NCBI RefSeq assembly: GCF_001693485.1
Contig: NZ_MAXC01000055.1
Span: forward strand, 124,001-188,000
Direction of reading: 5' to 3'
Source: Bradyrhizobium sp. LMTR 3
Lineage (GTDB): Bacteria; Pseudomonadota; Alphaproteobacteria; Rhizobiales; Xanthobacteraceae
DNA length: 64,000 nucleotides
Shown here: positions 8,935-17,091 of the stretch, piece by piece
Numbering within the stretch: position 1 is the first letter of the stretch
How the letters are laid out: each line of letters begins with the position of its first letter
Notes under the pieces: generated by a model
The model's input: only the letters and a program-made list of their open reading frames with translations
Told to the model about the DNA's origin: nothing
The model's database searches: none
Translations under genes and position numbers: made by a program

Positions 8935-10182
8935 TTACAAATCCTTTTCGGCGAGTTTTCGAAACTCGTCAGGCACCGAACGCGAAACACCCAGCGCAGC
9001 CGCGCCATATCCGATCGCATCCCATCCGAAGCGATCGCGGATCTTGTCGACAGCACAGTCTGCCGTCCAACGGGCCATGCCTGGCCTGCTGCCGGGACGG
9101 CGCGCTTCATCTTCAAGTCCGAGCGGGAGCTCCAGCTCCAGATCCCAGTTCTCCTCGAGATGCGATACGGAGATCGCCAACAGCGAGATGATCTTCTCGT
9201 CCGGGTGATCTGCGAGGACCGCGCGCACCAGTTCCTCGGCAAGTTCAGCGAGAATCACGGTCGCGGAGATCGGCGCACCGAGCGTTACCGAGCGCGTGAC
9301 CGAGTTCAGGTCGGCGAAGCGAACGCGGACCGTCACGGTTCGGCCGGGCCTGGACTTCGCCCGGAGCCGCGCGGCGATGCGGTCCGCAAGGTGAAGCAGG
9401 GTGGGTCGAATAACCTGCTCGTCGGCCGGCTTCCTGCCAATCGCTGACTGCGCCCCGGCCGATCGGGCCCGGCGATGGGGCTTGAGTTGCCGCGGATCGC
9501 GATTCCACGCCAGCGCCGCGAGTTTCTCGCCTGTCGCGGGACCGAGCAACCGTTCGAGCGACCATCCTGGTGTCTTGGCCAACTGACCGATGGTCAACAC
9601 GCCGATCTCGGCCAGCCGCGCCTTCGTGACCGGACCCACTCCCCACATCAGCTCGACGGCTAGTTCGTGAAGGAATTCCAGTTCGGTGTCGGGATCGACA
9701 ACCACAAGCCCGTCTGGCTTGGCTACCTGCGAAGCGATTTTCGCCAGATGCTTGGTGCGCGCGACACCCACTGAGATCGGCAGGCCAAGCTCGGTGCGTA
9801 CGCGCTTGCGGATTGCGGCCGCAATTTCAGCAGGTGCACCGAAAAGATGGGTGCAGCCCGCAACGTCGGCAAAGGCCTCGTCGATGGAAATCCGCTCGAC
9901 GAGGGGTGTGAAATCGCCGATCACGCTGATGGCAGCGTCGCCCAACCGCTGGTAGTCTTTGAAGTGGCCACTGACGAAGATGAGTTGTGGACATAGCTCA
10001 CGTGCCTGCCGTCCCGGCATGCCGCTACGGACCCCGAAGGCCTTGGCTTCGTACGAAGCGGCAAGCACAACCCCGCCACCGACCGCGATGGGTCTACCGC
10101 GTAACGAAGGGTCGAGCAGTTGCTCAACCGAGGCATAAAACGCGTCCAGGTCTGCATGAAGGATCGTGGCTGTCGTAGCCAT
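8935..10182 (-). CDS. dinB: DNA polymerase IV (Y-family translesion polymerase)
   Basis: A 415-residue Y-family polymerase. Catalytic motifs are HADLDAFYASVE near residue 9 (first metal-binding Asp) and SIDEAFADV near residue 105 (Asp-Glu pair). A helix-hairpin-helix region follows (WGVGPVTKARLAEIGV), then the little-finger domain. The length fits DinB of rhizobia, which often extends past 350 residues. It performs error-prone bypass synthesis during the SOS response. An SOS box lies 42 bp upstream of the start. No imuA/imuB/dnaE2 cassette is adjacent. Confidence 0.93.
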   Translation of the reverse strand: MATTATILHADLDAFYASVEQLLDPSLRGRPIAVGGGVVLAASYEAKAFGVRSGMPGRQARELCPQLIFVSGHFKDYQRLGDAAISVIGDFTPLVERISIDEAFADVAGCTHLFGAPAEIAAAIRKRVRTELGLPISVGVARTKHLAKIASQVAKPDGLVVVDPDTELEFLHELAVELMWGVGPVTKARLAEIGVLTIGQLAKTPGWSLERLLGPATGEKLAALAWNRDPRQLKPHRRARSAGAQSAIGRKPADEQVIRPTLLHLADRIAARLRAKSRPGRTVTVRVRFADLNSVTRSVTLGAPISATVILAELAEELVRAVLADHPDEKIISLLAISVSHLEENWDLELELPLGLEDEARRPGSRPGMARWTADCAVDKIRDRFGWDAIGYGAAALGVSRSVPDEFRKLAEKDL

Positions 10183-10223
10183 CCCGACCGTTCACCCGCG
10201 AGATCTGACTGAAGTCTTCATGA

Positions 10224-10238
10224 GAACATAATGAGAAC
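10224..10238. promoter_or_regulatory. LexA (SOS) box GAAC-N7-GAAC upstream of dinB
   Basis: GAAC at 10224-10227 and GAAC at 10235-10238 are separated by seven bases. This is the direct-repeat operator bound by LexA in Rhizobium/Rhodobacter-type alphaproteobacteria. It lies 42 bp upstream of the dinB ATG (10182), which is read on the minus strand. The match is exact. Confidence 0.8.
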
Positions 10239-10306
10239 CTGCATGGACGCTTGTCAAGCCGGGATAGAAATTTCCCTGGAGGCTGCAAGGAAAGTTGCTT
10301 TCCAGC

Positions 10307-10516
10307 CTAGGCTCCCCTGCGATCCTGTTTGCCAATCACGCAGCGCCATCCCGCCAGGCGCTCGGCGGGATGCTGTTTCATCCACTCGGCGAGCTGCGGC
10401 GCGCCGGTCAGGCAAGACTGCATCGACACGTCGGCGTAGTCTGAGGTGGTAACGGTCTGCTCGTAGCAATTTGCCGGAGAGGAGAGACTGCAGAGCACCG
10501 CGATGATTTTAATCAC
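10307..10516 (-). CDS. Small secreted hypothetical protein
   Basis: A 69-residue protein. The N-terminus (MIKIIAVLCSLSSPANC) resembles a short signal or lipoprotein-like leader. The mature part has Cys residues at MQSC and WRCVIGK and a Trp-rich region (LAEWMKQHPAERLAGWRC). The composition and length look like a conserved small rhizobial periplasmic protein, but I know of no function. It is transcribed in the same direction as dinB, 124 bp upstream, with the SOS box between them, so it is likely a separate unit. Confidence 0.6.
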   Translation of the reverse strand: MIKIIAVLCSLSSPANCYEQTVTTSDYADVSMQSCLTGAPQLAEWMKQHPAERLAGWRCVIGKQDRRGA

Positions 10517-11139
10517 GACAGGAGAACCTCATTGCTACGATGAGATTGGCGCCGCTGACCGCATGGTTCACCGGCGCCTCGGAGTTTTTGAATAGGAACA
10601 CGGCTGCAAAACTTTGTAATCGCGATCTTGGTAGTATGCGGCGGCGCCTCAACTCCTTGAAATCCAGCGTACCCGTCGCCGAATCTGCCCGGAACGTCGA
10701 GCCGAATCTCCACCTCGATCGAACACTGATTCCGAAGACGCCGAACAAGCGGAGGCGCGCACCGCGCTGTACGGCTGTCAGGAACTCGATATGACATCGC
10801 CTACACGGCGCCATCGCGCACGCGGCGCCTGACTGCGTCGCTTTGCATGGAAGGGCCGGATAATGAGGCGCCGGCTGTGAAGCGGACGAGACAAGAGTTC
10901 TGATTCATATTTCCTCCGGGGCACATTCGCTCCGCATCCTTTCGCTGCGACAGACAGAAGCAAGCTGCGGACGGCTCAACCATTGCGGCGGATTTGACTA
11001 CTACCTTCCGCCTATACTGTGTGCAAAGCGCCGGTGCTGTAATTCCAGCGATGTCTCGCAGCACGCCTGCGCATCGGAAGCTTGGCATCCTGCACCAAGC
11101 ACTGGTTTGCGACGCAGATAATCAGATCCGGAGGGAACA
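10517..11139. other. Intergenic region upstream of the PQQ dehydrogenase
   Basis: About 620 bp with no convincing gene on either strand. Several open frames of 60-100 codons occur, but none shows a ribosome site or protein-like composition. A good ribosome site (GGAGGGAAC) sits at its right end for the 11140 gene. Regulatory sites for the two-component system encoded downstream would be expected here, but I cannot identify them. Confidence 0.5.
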
Positions 11140-12855
11140 ATGAATTTGGCACACAGGGGACTGCTGGCCGGCATATCGATCGCCGCCGTTGTGGCTGCGA
11201 GCACTATCGGCGTTCGCGCCAATGAAACCGTGTTGAAGGCCGAAGCCGTAGCGGAACTATGGGCGGTAGCCGGCCACGACTACGCCAACACCCGCTTCAG
11301 TCCGCTCAAGCAGATCACCACCGAGAACGCGAGCAAGCTTTCGCTCGCCTATTCGTTCTCGCTTGGATCTCTACGCTCGAATGAGGCTTCGCCGATCGTC
11401 ATCGGCAACACCCTCTATGTGTCGACATCGTGGGGACCGAAGTACGTCTATGCGCTCGATGCTGCGACGGGTGCGCGCAAATGGACCTGGGAGCCCGAGA
11501 TTCCGGACGATGTTCTGCAATACGCCTGCTGTGACGTGAACAACCGCGGCATCGCCTACGCCGACGGCAAGCTGTTCGTCGGACGCCTCGATGGCAAGTT
11601 GACCGCGCTCGACGCCGCCACCGGCAAGGCGCTGTGGACGACGAAAGTGGTCGACTACAAGCAGGGCTCGGTCATCACTTCGCCACCGCTCGTGGTGCGC
11701 GACAAGGTCATCACCGGCTTCGGCGGCGGCGAATATGGCGTGCGCGGCGCGCTGCTGGCCTTCGATATCAACACCGGCAAGCAGGCATGGCAGACATACA
11801 CCGTCCCTGCACCGGAGGAACCCGGCGGCGATACCTGGAAGGGCGACAGCGCGCAGCACGGCGGCGGCGCCGCCTGGCTTGTCGGCTCCTACGATGCCAA
11901 GACCGACACGGTATACTGGGGCACCAGCAATCCGGCCCCCTGGAACATCGCCGTCCGGTCGACGGGCAACGGCGATTTCGGCAAGCTGACCAACCTTTAT
12001 ACGGCGTCCACGCTTGCGCTCGATCCGAACACCGGCAAGATCAAGTGGCACATCCAAACCACGCCGGCCGACGCCTGGGACTATGATGGCGTCAACGAGG
12101 CGATCCTTGCCGATCTCAAGATCGGCAACAATACGGTACCCGCCCTTCTCAAGGCGGATCGCAACGGCTTCTTCTTCGTGGCCAACCGCGAGACCGGCAA
12201 GGTTCTCTCGGCCGAGAAGTTCATCTACGCCAACTGGGCCGAGAAGTGGGACGTCGCCACCATGCGCGCCGTCGAAAACCCGGACAAACGTCCCGGCCCG
12301 GGCCATCCTGCAAAGGACATCTGCCCGAACCTGATCGGCGGCAAGAACTGGCAGCCGATGTCGTACAATCCGCAAACCGGACTGGTCTACATTCCGACCA
12401 ACAACGTTTGCATGGATTGGTCAGTCAGCGACGTCGCCTACAAGCGCGGCGTATTCTATCTCGGCGCCGAATTCCCGACCAAGGAAGGCCCGGGCGGCTT
12501 CCTCGGCGAGCTCATCGCCTGGGATCCGGTGAACCGGAAGAAGGTCTGGTCCATCAAGGAGGACCTGCCGTTCAACGGTGGCACGCTGACGACCGGCGGT
12601 GGCCTGGTGTTTTCGGGCAACCTTCACGGTGACTTCCGTGCCATCGACGCCAAGACCGGCAAGGTTCTCTGGAACAAGAAACTCGGCTCCGGCATCGGCG
12701 CAGGTCCCATCACCTACATGGTTGATGGCAAGCAGTATGTCGCCATCGTCGTCGGCCGCACGGCTGCCATTCCGGCGTTCCTCGGCGAAGTCGGCAAGAA
12801 GATGACGGCAGCGGCGCCCGAGGGCGGGTCGCTGTTCGTGTTCAGCATCCAGTAA
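11140..12855 (+). CDS. PQQ-dependent alcohol dehydrogenase, DYD (lanthanide) type
   Basis: A 571-residue periplasmic quinoprotein with a signal peptide (residues 1-27, cleavage after VRA). The eight-bladed propeller shows tryptophan-docking repeats such as YALDAATGARKWTWEP. The adjacent-Cys disulphide (YACCDVNN) stacks on PQQ in this family. The active-site segment AWDYDGVNE contains DYD: the first Asp is the catalytic base, and the second marks lanthanide enzymes (XoxF, ExaF/PedH). Calcium MxaF has DYA. It is preceded by GGAGGGAAC. The next genes encode a XoxJ/cytochrome fusion and two-component regulators, as in other alcohol-oxidation loci. Whether methanol, ethanol or another alcohol is the substrate cannot be told. 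Confidence 0.88.
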   Translation: MNLAHRGLLAGISIAAVVAASTIGVRANETVLKAEAVAELWAVAGHDYANTRFSPLKQITTENASKLSLAYSFSLGSLRSNEASPIVIGNTLYVSTSWGPKYVYALDAATGARKWTWEPEIPDDVLQYACCDVNNRGIAYADGKLFVGRLDGKLTALDAATGKALWTTKVVDYKQGSVITSPPLVVRDKVITGFGGGEYGVRGALLAFDINTGKQAWQTYTVPAPEEPGGDTWKGDSAQHGGGAAWLVGSYDAKTDTVYWGTSNPAPWNIAVRSTGNGDFGKLTNLYTASTLALDPNTGKIKWHIQTTPADAWDYDGVNEAILADLKIGNNTVPALLKADRNGFFFVANRETGKVLSAEKFIYANWAEKWDVATMRAVENPDKRPGPGHPAKDICPNLIGGKNWQPMSYNPQTGLVYIPTNNVCMDWSVSDVAYKRGVFYLGAEFPTKEGPGGFLGELIAWDPVNRKKVWSIKEDLPFNGGTLTTGGGLVFSGNLHGDFRAIDAKTGKVLWNKKLGSGIGAGPITYMVDGKQYVAIVVGRTAAIPAFLGEVGKKMTAAAPEGGSLFVFSIQ

Positions 12856-12866
12856 TCGGAAAGGCC

Positions 12867-12900
12867 GGCGCGTATCCCGGTGTTCGACGGGGTACGCGCC
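12867..12900 (+). terminator. Strong hairpin after the PQQ dehydrogenase gene
   Basis: A 12-bp stem (12867-12878 with 12889-12900, one G-U pair) and a 10-base loop begin 11 bp after the stop codon. No T-tract follows, so it may act as an mRNA 3'-end stabiliser or attenuator that keeps dehydrogenase expression above that of the downstream genes. Confidence 0.5.
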
Positions 12901-12998
12901 ACCACTCGACGGCATCTGCTTCCGGACAACCGCGCCGTTGCCGGAAGCGCTCAAAGAATTACCGCGCAAAGCAAGAATACCGCAGAGGGAGGATGACG

Positions 12999-14245
12999 AT
13001 GCACACACCGGATCCCATTATTGCCGGGGCCACGCGACGAAAGCGTCGCGCCTTTGCCCGATCGGGCCTTTGCGCGCTGCTCGCCGCCGCTGCGGTTGCG
13101 GCTTCCGCCGCACCAGGCCACGCGGATGAACAGCTTCCCTTGCGGATCTGCGCGGATCCGACCAATCTGCCGTTCTCCAGCGACAATCCCTCGCAGCCGG
13201 GCTTCTATCTCGAGATCGGTCAGGCCGTCGCGCAGGTATTGGGGCGGCCAGTCACCTACGACTGGTACAAATCCTATTTCGGCAAACGTACGGTACGGGT
13301 GACGCTGCTCGGCAGGCAGTGCGACGCAATGATCGGCCTGCCTCGTTCTGAGGACTTCATGGGACCGGCAGTCATCTTTTCGAGGAAGGTCGTGACCGAA
13401 AGCTATGCTCTGGTCAGCGCAAAGGAACTGACGATCACCGGCGTCAACGATCTCAAAGGCAAGCGCGTTGCCGTCCAGTTCGCAACGACACCCCAGAATC
13501 TTCTTGCCGAGCGAAATGATGTCGAGATGGTCACCGTGCTCTCCCCGGAAGAGGGCATGAAGGCGGTGGACCAAGGCAAGGCCGACGTCGCCTTCATCTG
13601 GGGGCCGGTAGCCGGCTGGCTGAACAAGACCAGCTACGGCAACCGCTATCGGGTCCAGCCCCCACGGAAGGCGCCGCACTTTCATGGGACGCTGCGATCG
13701 GCTTTGCAAAGACGTCGGCGCTGTTGCGCGACCAAATTGACGCCGTGCTGCCCGGCCTCGAGAAAAAGATCGCGGAACTTTCCGGAAAGTACGGACTGCC
13801 GGCAGATTCACCGATCCGGATCGGCGCGACCCGCAGTGCGGTAAGGTTCGCTTCGCTCGAGACGCGGGTGATCTCCGATCTTGCGCCGCAGGGCGCCGCG
13901 GCCTCGATGTCGTCGGAAGAAGCCGTCCCGCACTCCCCCGTGAGAGTCGCAGATGCGGCATCCACCCTACCGCCAGCGGCGGTGAACGCGGGAAAGGAAA
14001 TGTTCAACGGAACCTGTGCGCACTGTCATGGCCCCGACGGGGTGCAGAGCGAGCGCCGCATCGACCTTCGGCTCCTGCAAAACCGGTATGGCGAGGAGAT
14101 GCGCGCGAAATTCATGACGACGGTACACGAAGGACGGCCTTCAAAGGGAATGCCGGCCTGGAAAGAGGTCTTTACCGAGGATCAGTTCGAGAGCATCTAT
14201 GCATATATCCTCACCGTGCAGGCACCGGCCGATTCCACCAATTGA
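12999..14245 (+). CDS. XoxJ-like substrate-binding protein fused to cytochrome c (frameshifted)
   Basis: Two reading frames together encode about 415 residues. The first (from the ATG at 12999, with AGGGAGG seven bases upstream) has a signal peptide and a periplasmic-binding domain of the quinoprotein-associated MoxJ/XoxJ type (LRICADPTNLPFSSDN, DVAFIWGPVAGW). It loses the frame at a C5 run (13659-13663). The continuation in another frame reads ALSWDAAIGFAKTSALLRDQ and ends in a class I cytochrome c (CAHCH haem site, axial Met in SKGMPAW). One extra C restores a single protein. In methylotrophs XoxJ and the electron acceptor XoxG are separate proteins, so this looks like a fused acceptor/activator. 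The frameshift may be a sequencing error, a pseudogene or, least likely, programmed. Confidence 0.75.
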
Positions 14246-14369
14246 GCCGGGTCCCGGAGAATTGGCAAGGCACGCGATTGCGCGGTCGTCTGAACCTTGC
14301 TCCGTTGGAGGTCAGGGACCGGAAGGACGTGCTGCTTCCGGCCCTGCCTCAAAGCCCGGGGTTGGCGAA

Positions 14370-15035
14370 ATGACCACCTTCCTGATTATCGACGACCATC
14401 CGTTGTTCCGGGAGGCATTGGGCAACGCGGTCCGGCTCGCACATCCCGATGCCCGGATACTGGAAGCGATGTCGATCGCGGAAGCGCTTCACATCCTCAC
14501 CAGCGAGGAAAGCATCGATCTCGCTCTCCTCGACCTCTCGCTGCCGGACGCGGCAGGCTTCTCCGGCTTCCTGCGACTGCGCGAGACTTATCCTCGCCTG
14601 CCGGTCGCCATCGTCTCGAGCGAGGAGGATCAGAACGTCGTGCATGAGGCGCTTTCGCTTGGTGCCGCAGGCTACCTGCCGAAATCGACGTCAAAACGTG
14701 AACTGGCAGCCTCGATCGGGCGCGTCCTGAGCGGTTCGATCTCCGTGCCGAGGGATTTCATCGCGGCTCCCAACGCCGGCGACAAGAAGACGCTGGAGGC
14801 ACGGCTTCGCGAACTCACCCCGCAGCAGACTCGCGTGCTGGATCTGATGCGGCGCGGTTTCCAGAACAAGCAGATCGCGCTCGAGCTCCAGCTCGCCGAA
14901 TCGACGGTCAAGGCGCATGTGACCGAAATCCTGCGAAAGTTGCGGCTGTACAGCCGAAACAAGGCGGTCATCGAGATCGGCAAGATCGACCTGCCGGCTC
15001 CAAGGCAACGGCAGTCCAGGATCGATCACGGCTAA
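14370..15035 (+). CDS. LuxR/NarL-family response regulator (first copy)
   Basis: A 221-residue regulator. The receiver domain has the acidic pair in LIIDDHPLF, phosphoacceptor Asp55 (LALLDLSLPD) and the conserved Lys in YLPKSTSK. The C-terminal LuxR helix-turn-helix is LTPQQTRVLDLMRRGFQNKQ, then STVKAHVTEILRKL. I chose the ATG at 14370 because the receiver begins there; earlier starts overlap the cytochrome gene. It is a close paralogue of the 16361 product. Its location suggests ErbR/ExaE/AgmR-like control of the quinoprotein genes by the convergent kinase at 17092. Confidence 0.88.
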   Translation: MTTFLIIDDHPLFREALGNAVRLAHPDARILEAMSIAEALHILTSEESIDLALLDLSLPDAAGFSGFLRLRETYPRLPVAIVSSEEDQNVVHEALSLGAAGYLPKSTSKRELAASIGRVLSGSISVPRDFIAAPNAGDKKTLEARLRELTPQQTRVLDLMRRGFQNKQIALELQLAESTVKAHVTEILRKLRLYSRNKAVIEIGKIDLPAPRQRQSRIDHG

Positions 15036-15040
15036 CCGCG

Positions 15041-16126
15041 ATGAACAGAATGAAAGCGCTTTTCCCTAAGGGCAAATGTAAACGGCGGGCCACAACGGAC
15101 GAAGACATGCCGCCTGGCCGGCGCGCCCGTTGGCCGCTGCGCCTTTGCCTTGCTGCGCTGGCACTGGTTATCGCCGCGATTCCGGCGTCGGCCGCCGATA
15201 CTCTGCGTGTCGGTTTCCAGTCGACCGGAACCTTCGCGTGGGTGCTCGACGTGATCCGCCGCCACGGTCTCGCCGAAGGTGCCGGACTGGACATCCGGGT
15301 GAGCGAGTTCGCCTCGCCCGATGCAGGCAAGCTTGCGCTCAACGGCGGATCGGTCGACATCGCGATCTCCGACTGGCTCTGGGTCGCAAGGGAGCGCGCG
15401 CTTGGCAGCAAGCTCCTGTTCTATCCCTACTCAAGCGCGGTGGGCGCGGTGATGGTCAGGCGGGATTCTCCGGTGAAGGAACTCGCCGACCTGAAGGGAC
15501 GCGTGCTGTCGGTTGCCGGCGGACCGCTCGACAAAAGCTGGCTCCTCGTGCGCGCCGCAGCACTTCGGCGCGGCATCGACCTCAAGCGGGAGGCAACGCT
15601 GCAATACGGGGCCCCGCCGCTCATGTACCAGAAGCTGCAACATGGTGAGGCCGACGCCGGCCTCAACTTCTGGAATTTCTGCGCACGACTGGAAGCGGCC
15701 GGCTTCCGCCGGCTTCTCGACGTGCGCGATGCCGAATCCGAACTCGGCATCGCCGAACCGGTCGCAATGATCGGATATGTCTTCACGGAAGCGTTTGCGG
15801 CGGGCCATCGCGGCTTGATCGACCGCTTTCTTAAAGCCGCAAGAGCCGCCAGTGACATCATGGAGCGATCCGACGCCGAATGGGACGCGCTGCGTCCCAT
15901 GATCAGGGCCGAAGACGAGGCGACATTTGCAGTCATGCGCGATCGAACCCGGGCCGGCTTTCCGAGACGTTCGATCGAGAAGGAGATTGGAGACGCACGC
16001 AAGCTCTTCAGGACACTCGCGGAGCTGGGTGGCTCCGAACTCGTTGGCCCGGCCAAAGAGCTCGATCCCGGCCTCTATTACGATCCTTCCGCCAACAGGG
16101 ACCAACAGGGAATAGAGGTTCGATGA
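15041..16126 (+). CDS. ABC-type substrate-binding protein (NitT/TauT-like) of the PQQ locus
   Basis: A 361-residue protein beginning five bases after the response-regulator stop. A basic leader precedes a hydrophobic signal (LRLCLAALALVIAAIPASAA). The ATG at 15107 would give a more usual signal peptide. The mature domain (TLRVGFQSTGTFAWVLDVIR) is of the NitT/TauT binding type found beside PQQ alcohol dehydrogenases. No permease or ATPase gene is adjacent, so it may sense or deliver a ligand (alcohol, PQQ or metal) rather than feed a transporter. Export and the family are well supported; the role is not. Confidence 0.8.
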   Translation: MNRMKALFPKGKCKRRATTDEDMPPGRRARWPLRLCLAALALVIAAIPASAADTLRVGFQSTGTFAWVLDVIRRHGLAEGAGLDIRVSEFASPDAGKLALNGGSVDIAISDWLWVARERALGSKLLFYPYSSAVGAVMVRRDSPVKELADLKGRVLSVAGGPLDKSWLLVRAAALRRGIDLKREATLQYGAPPLMYQKLQHGEADAGLNFWNFCARLEAAGFRRLLDVRDAESELGIAEPVAMIGYVFTEAFAAGHRGLIDRFLKAARAASDIMERSDAEWDALRPMIRAEDEATFAVMRDRTRAGFPRRSIEKEIGDARKLFRTLAELGGSELVGPAKELDPGLYYDPSANRDQQGIEVR

Positions 16127-16295
16127 CGCGGCGCCGGATGCCTTGCGATACGCCGCGGTGGATCAGGCGAGTTGGCTCTGAATGGCAAAGCGCACGAGCG
16201 ATTTCCGCGAGGCTCTTGCCGGAGCCGAGCAGGTCGCACGGGCGAAACGCGCTGGCGCGAGTAAATTGAGTTTGCGTACGAATAGCGGGGGATTT

Positions 16296-16309
16296 TTGAT
16301 CTGGATCAA
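16296..16309. promoter_or_regulatory. FixK/FNR box TTGATCTGGATCAA
   Basis: A perfect TTGAT-N4-ATCAA palindrome lies 51 bp upstream of the second response-regulator ATG (16361). It matches the FixK2/FNR consensus TTG[AC]-N6-[TG]CAA and suggests oxygen control of this regulator. Confidence 0.75.
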
Positions 16310-16360
16310 ACCGGGGCGGTCGGGAGCCGCCATCCTTGATTGCTGGTGAGAGACTCGGAG

Positions 16361-17059
16361 ATGGGCGCGAACGTGACCACATTTCTTATTGTCGAAGACC
16401 ATCCGCTGTTTCGCGAGGCGCTGGAAAATGCGATCCGTTCCGCCACGCCGAATGCCGAAATCTTCGAAGCCACATCGATCGACGAAGCCATCGAGGTGCT
16501 GTCGTCAACCGATGCCGTGGATCTAACTCTTCTCGATCTGTCGATGCCGGGGACGACGGGTTTGTCAGGCCTCATCAGCATCCGCAAGGCATTTCCCCGC
16601 AATCCGGTGGTCGTCGTCTCCGGTCACCAGGATCCCCAGATCATAGCGAGCGTGCTTTCCCTCGGGGTTTCGGGTTACGTTCCCAAGTCCACCTCGAAAG
16701 AGGAGCTGGCGCGTTCAATCGAGGAGGTGTTGCGCGGGTCGATCTACCTTCCCAGCACCTATCGCGCCGTGGCCGGTGCCCGCGGGGTCAGGGGCCCCGC
16801 GCAGGAGTTGTTGAGGCGCCTGCACAATCTGACACCGCAACAACTCCGGGTCCTCGACATGGTGCGCCGCGGCCTGCAAAACAAGCAGATCGCCTACGAG
16901 CTGCAAATCTGCGAAACGACGGTCAAGGTCCACGTCACGGAGATCCTCCGCAAGCTCAATGTCATCAGCCGTACCAAGGCAATCATCGAGATGTCCAAAA
17001 TCGATTTCGCCAACATAGCTGGCGACGGTGCGGCAGAGCGGGCTCCGGACCGCATGTAA
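16361..17059 (+). CDS. LuxR/NarL-family response regulator (second copy)
   Basis: A 232-residue regulator with a receiver (LIVEDHPLF; phosphoacceptor Asp59 in LTLLDLSMPG; Lys in YVPKSTSK) and a LuxR-type DNA-binding domain (LTPQQLRVLDMVRRGLQNKQ). It is a paralogue of the 14370 product, with near-identical output helices and a divergent linker. A GTG at 16373 is an alternative start that aligns with the other copy. It is convergent with the hybrid kinase gene at 17092. Unlike its paralogue it has its own FixK/FNR box, so the two copies may answer different cues. Confidence 0.88.
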   Translation: MGANVTTFLIVEDHPLFREALENAIRSATPNAEIFEATSIDEAIEVLSSTDAVDLTLLDLSMPGTTGLSGLISIRKAFPRNPVVVVSGHQDPQIIASVLSLGVSGYVPKSTSKEELARSIEEVLRGSIYLPSTYRAVAGARGVRGPAQELLRRLHNLTPQQLRVLDMVRRGLQNKQIAYELQICETTVKVHVTEILRKLNVISRTKAIIEMSKIDFANIAGDGAAERAPDRM

Positions 17060-17091
17060 CTCCACCTTGCCGGAGCGACGCGCGGCGAATG

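Noticed and set aside
8935..10182. Part of an imuA-imuB-dnaE2 mutagenesis cassette
   Set aside because: The protein keeps Pol IV catalytic residues and no imuA or dnaE2 gene is adjacent.
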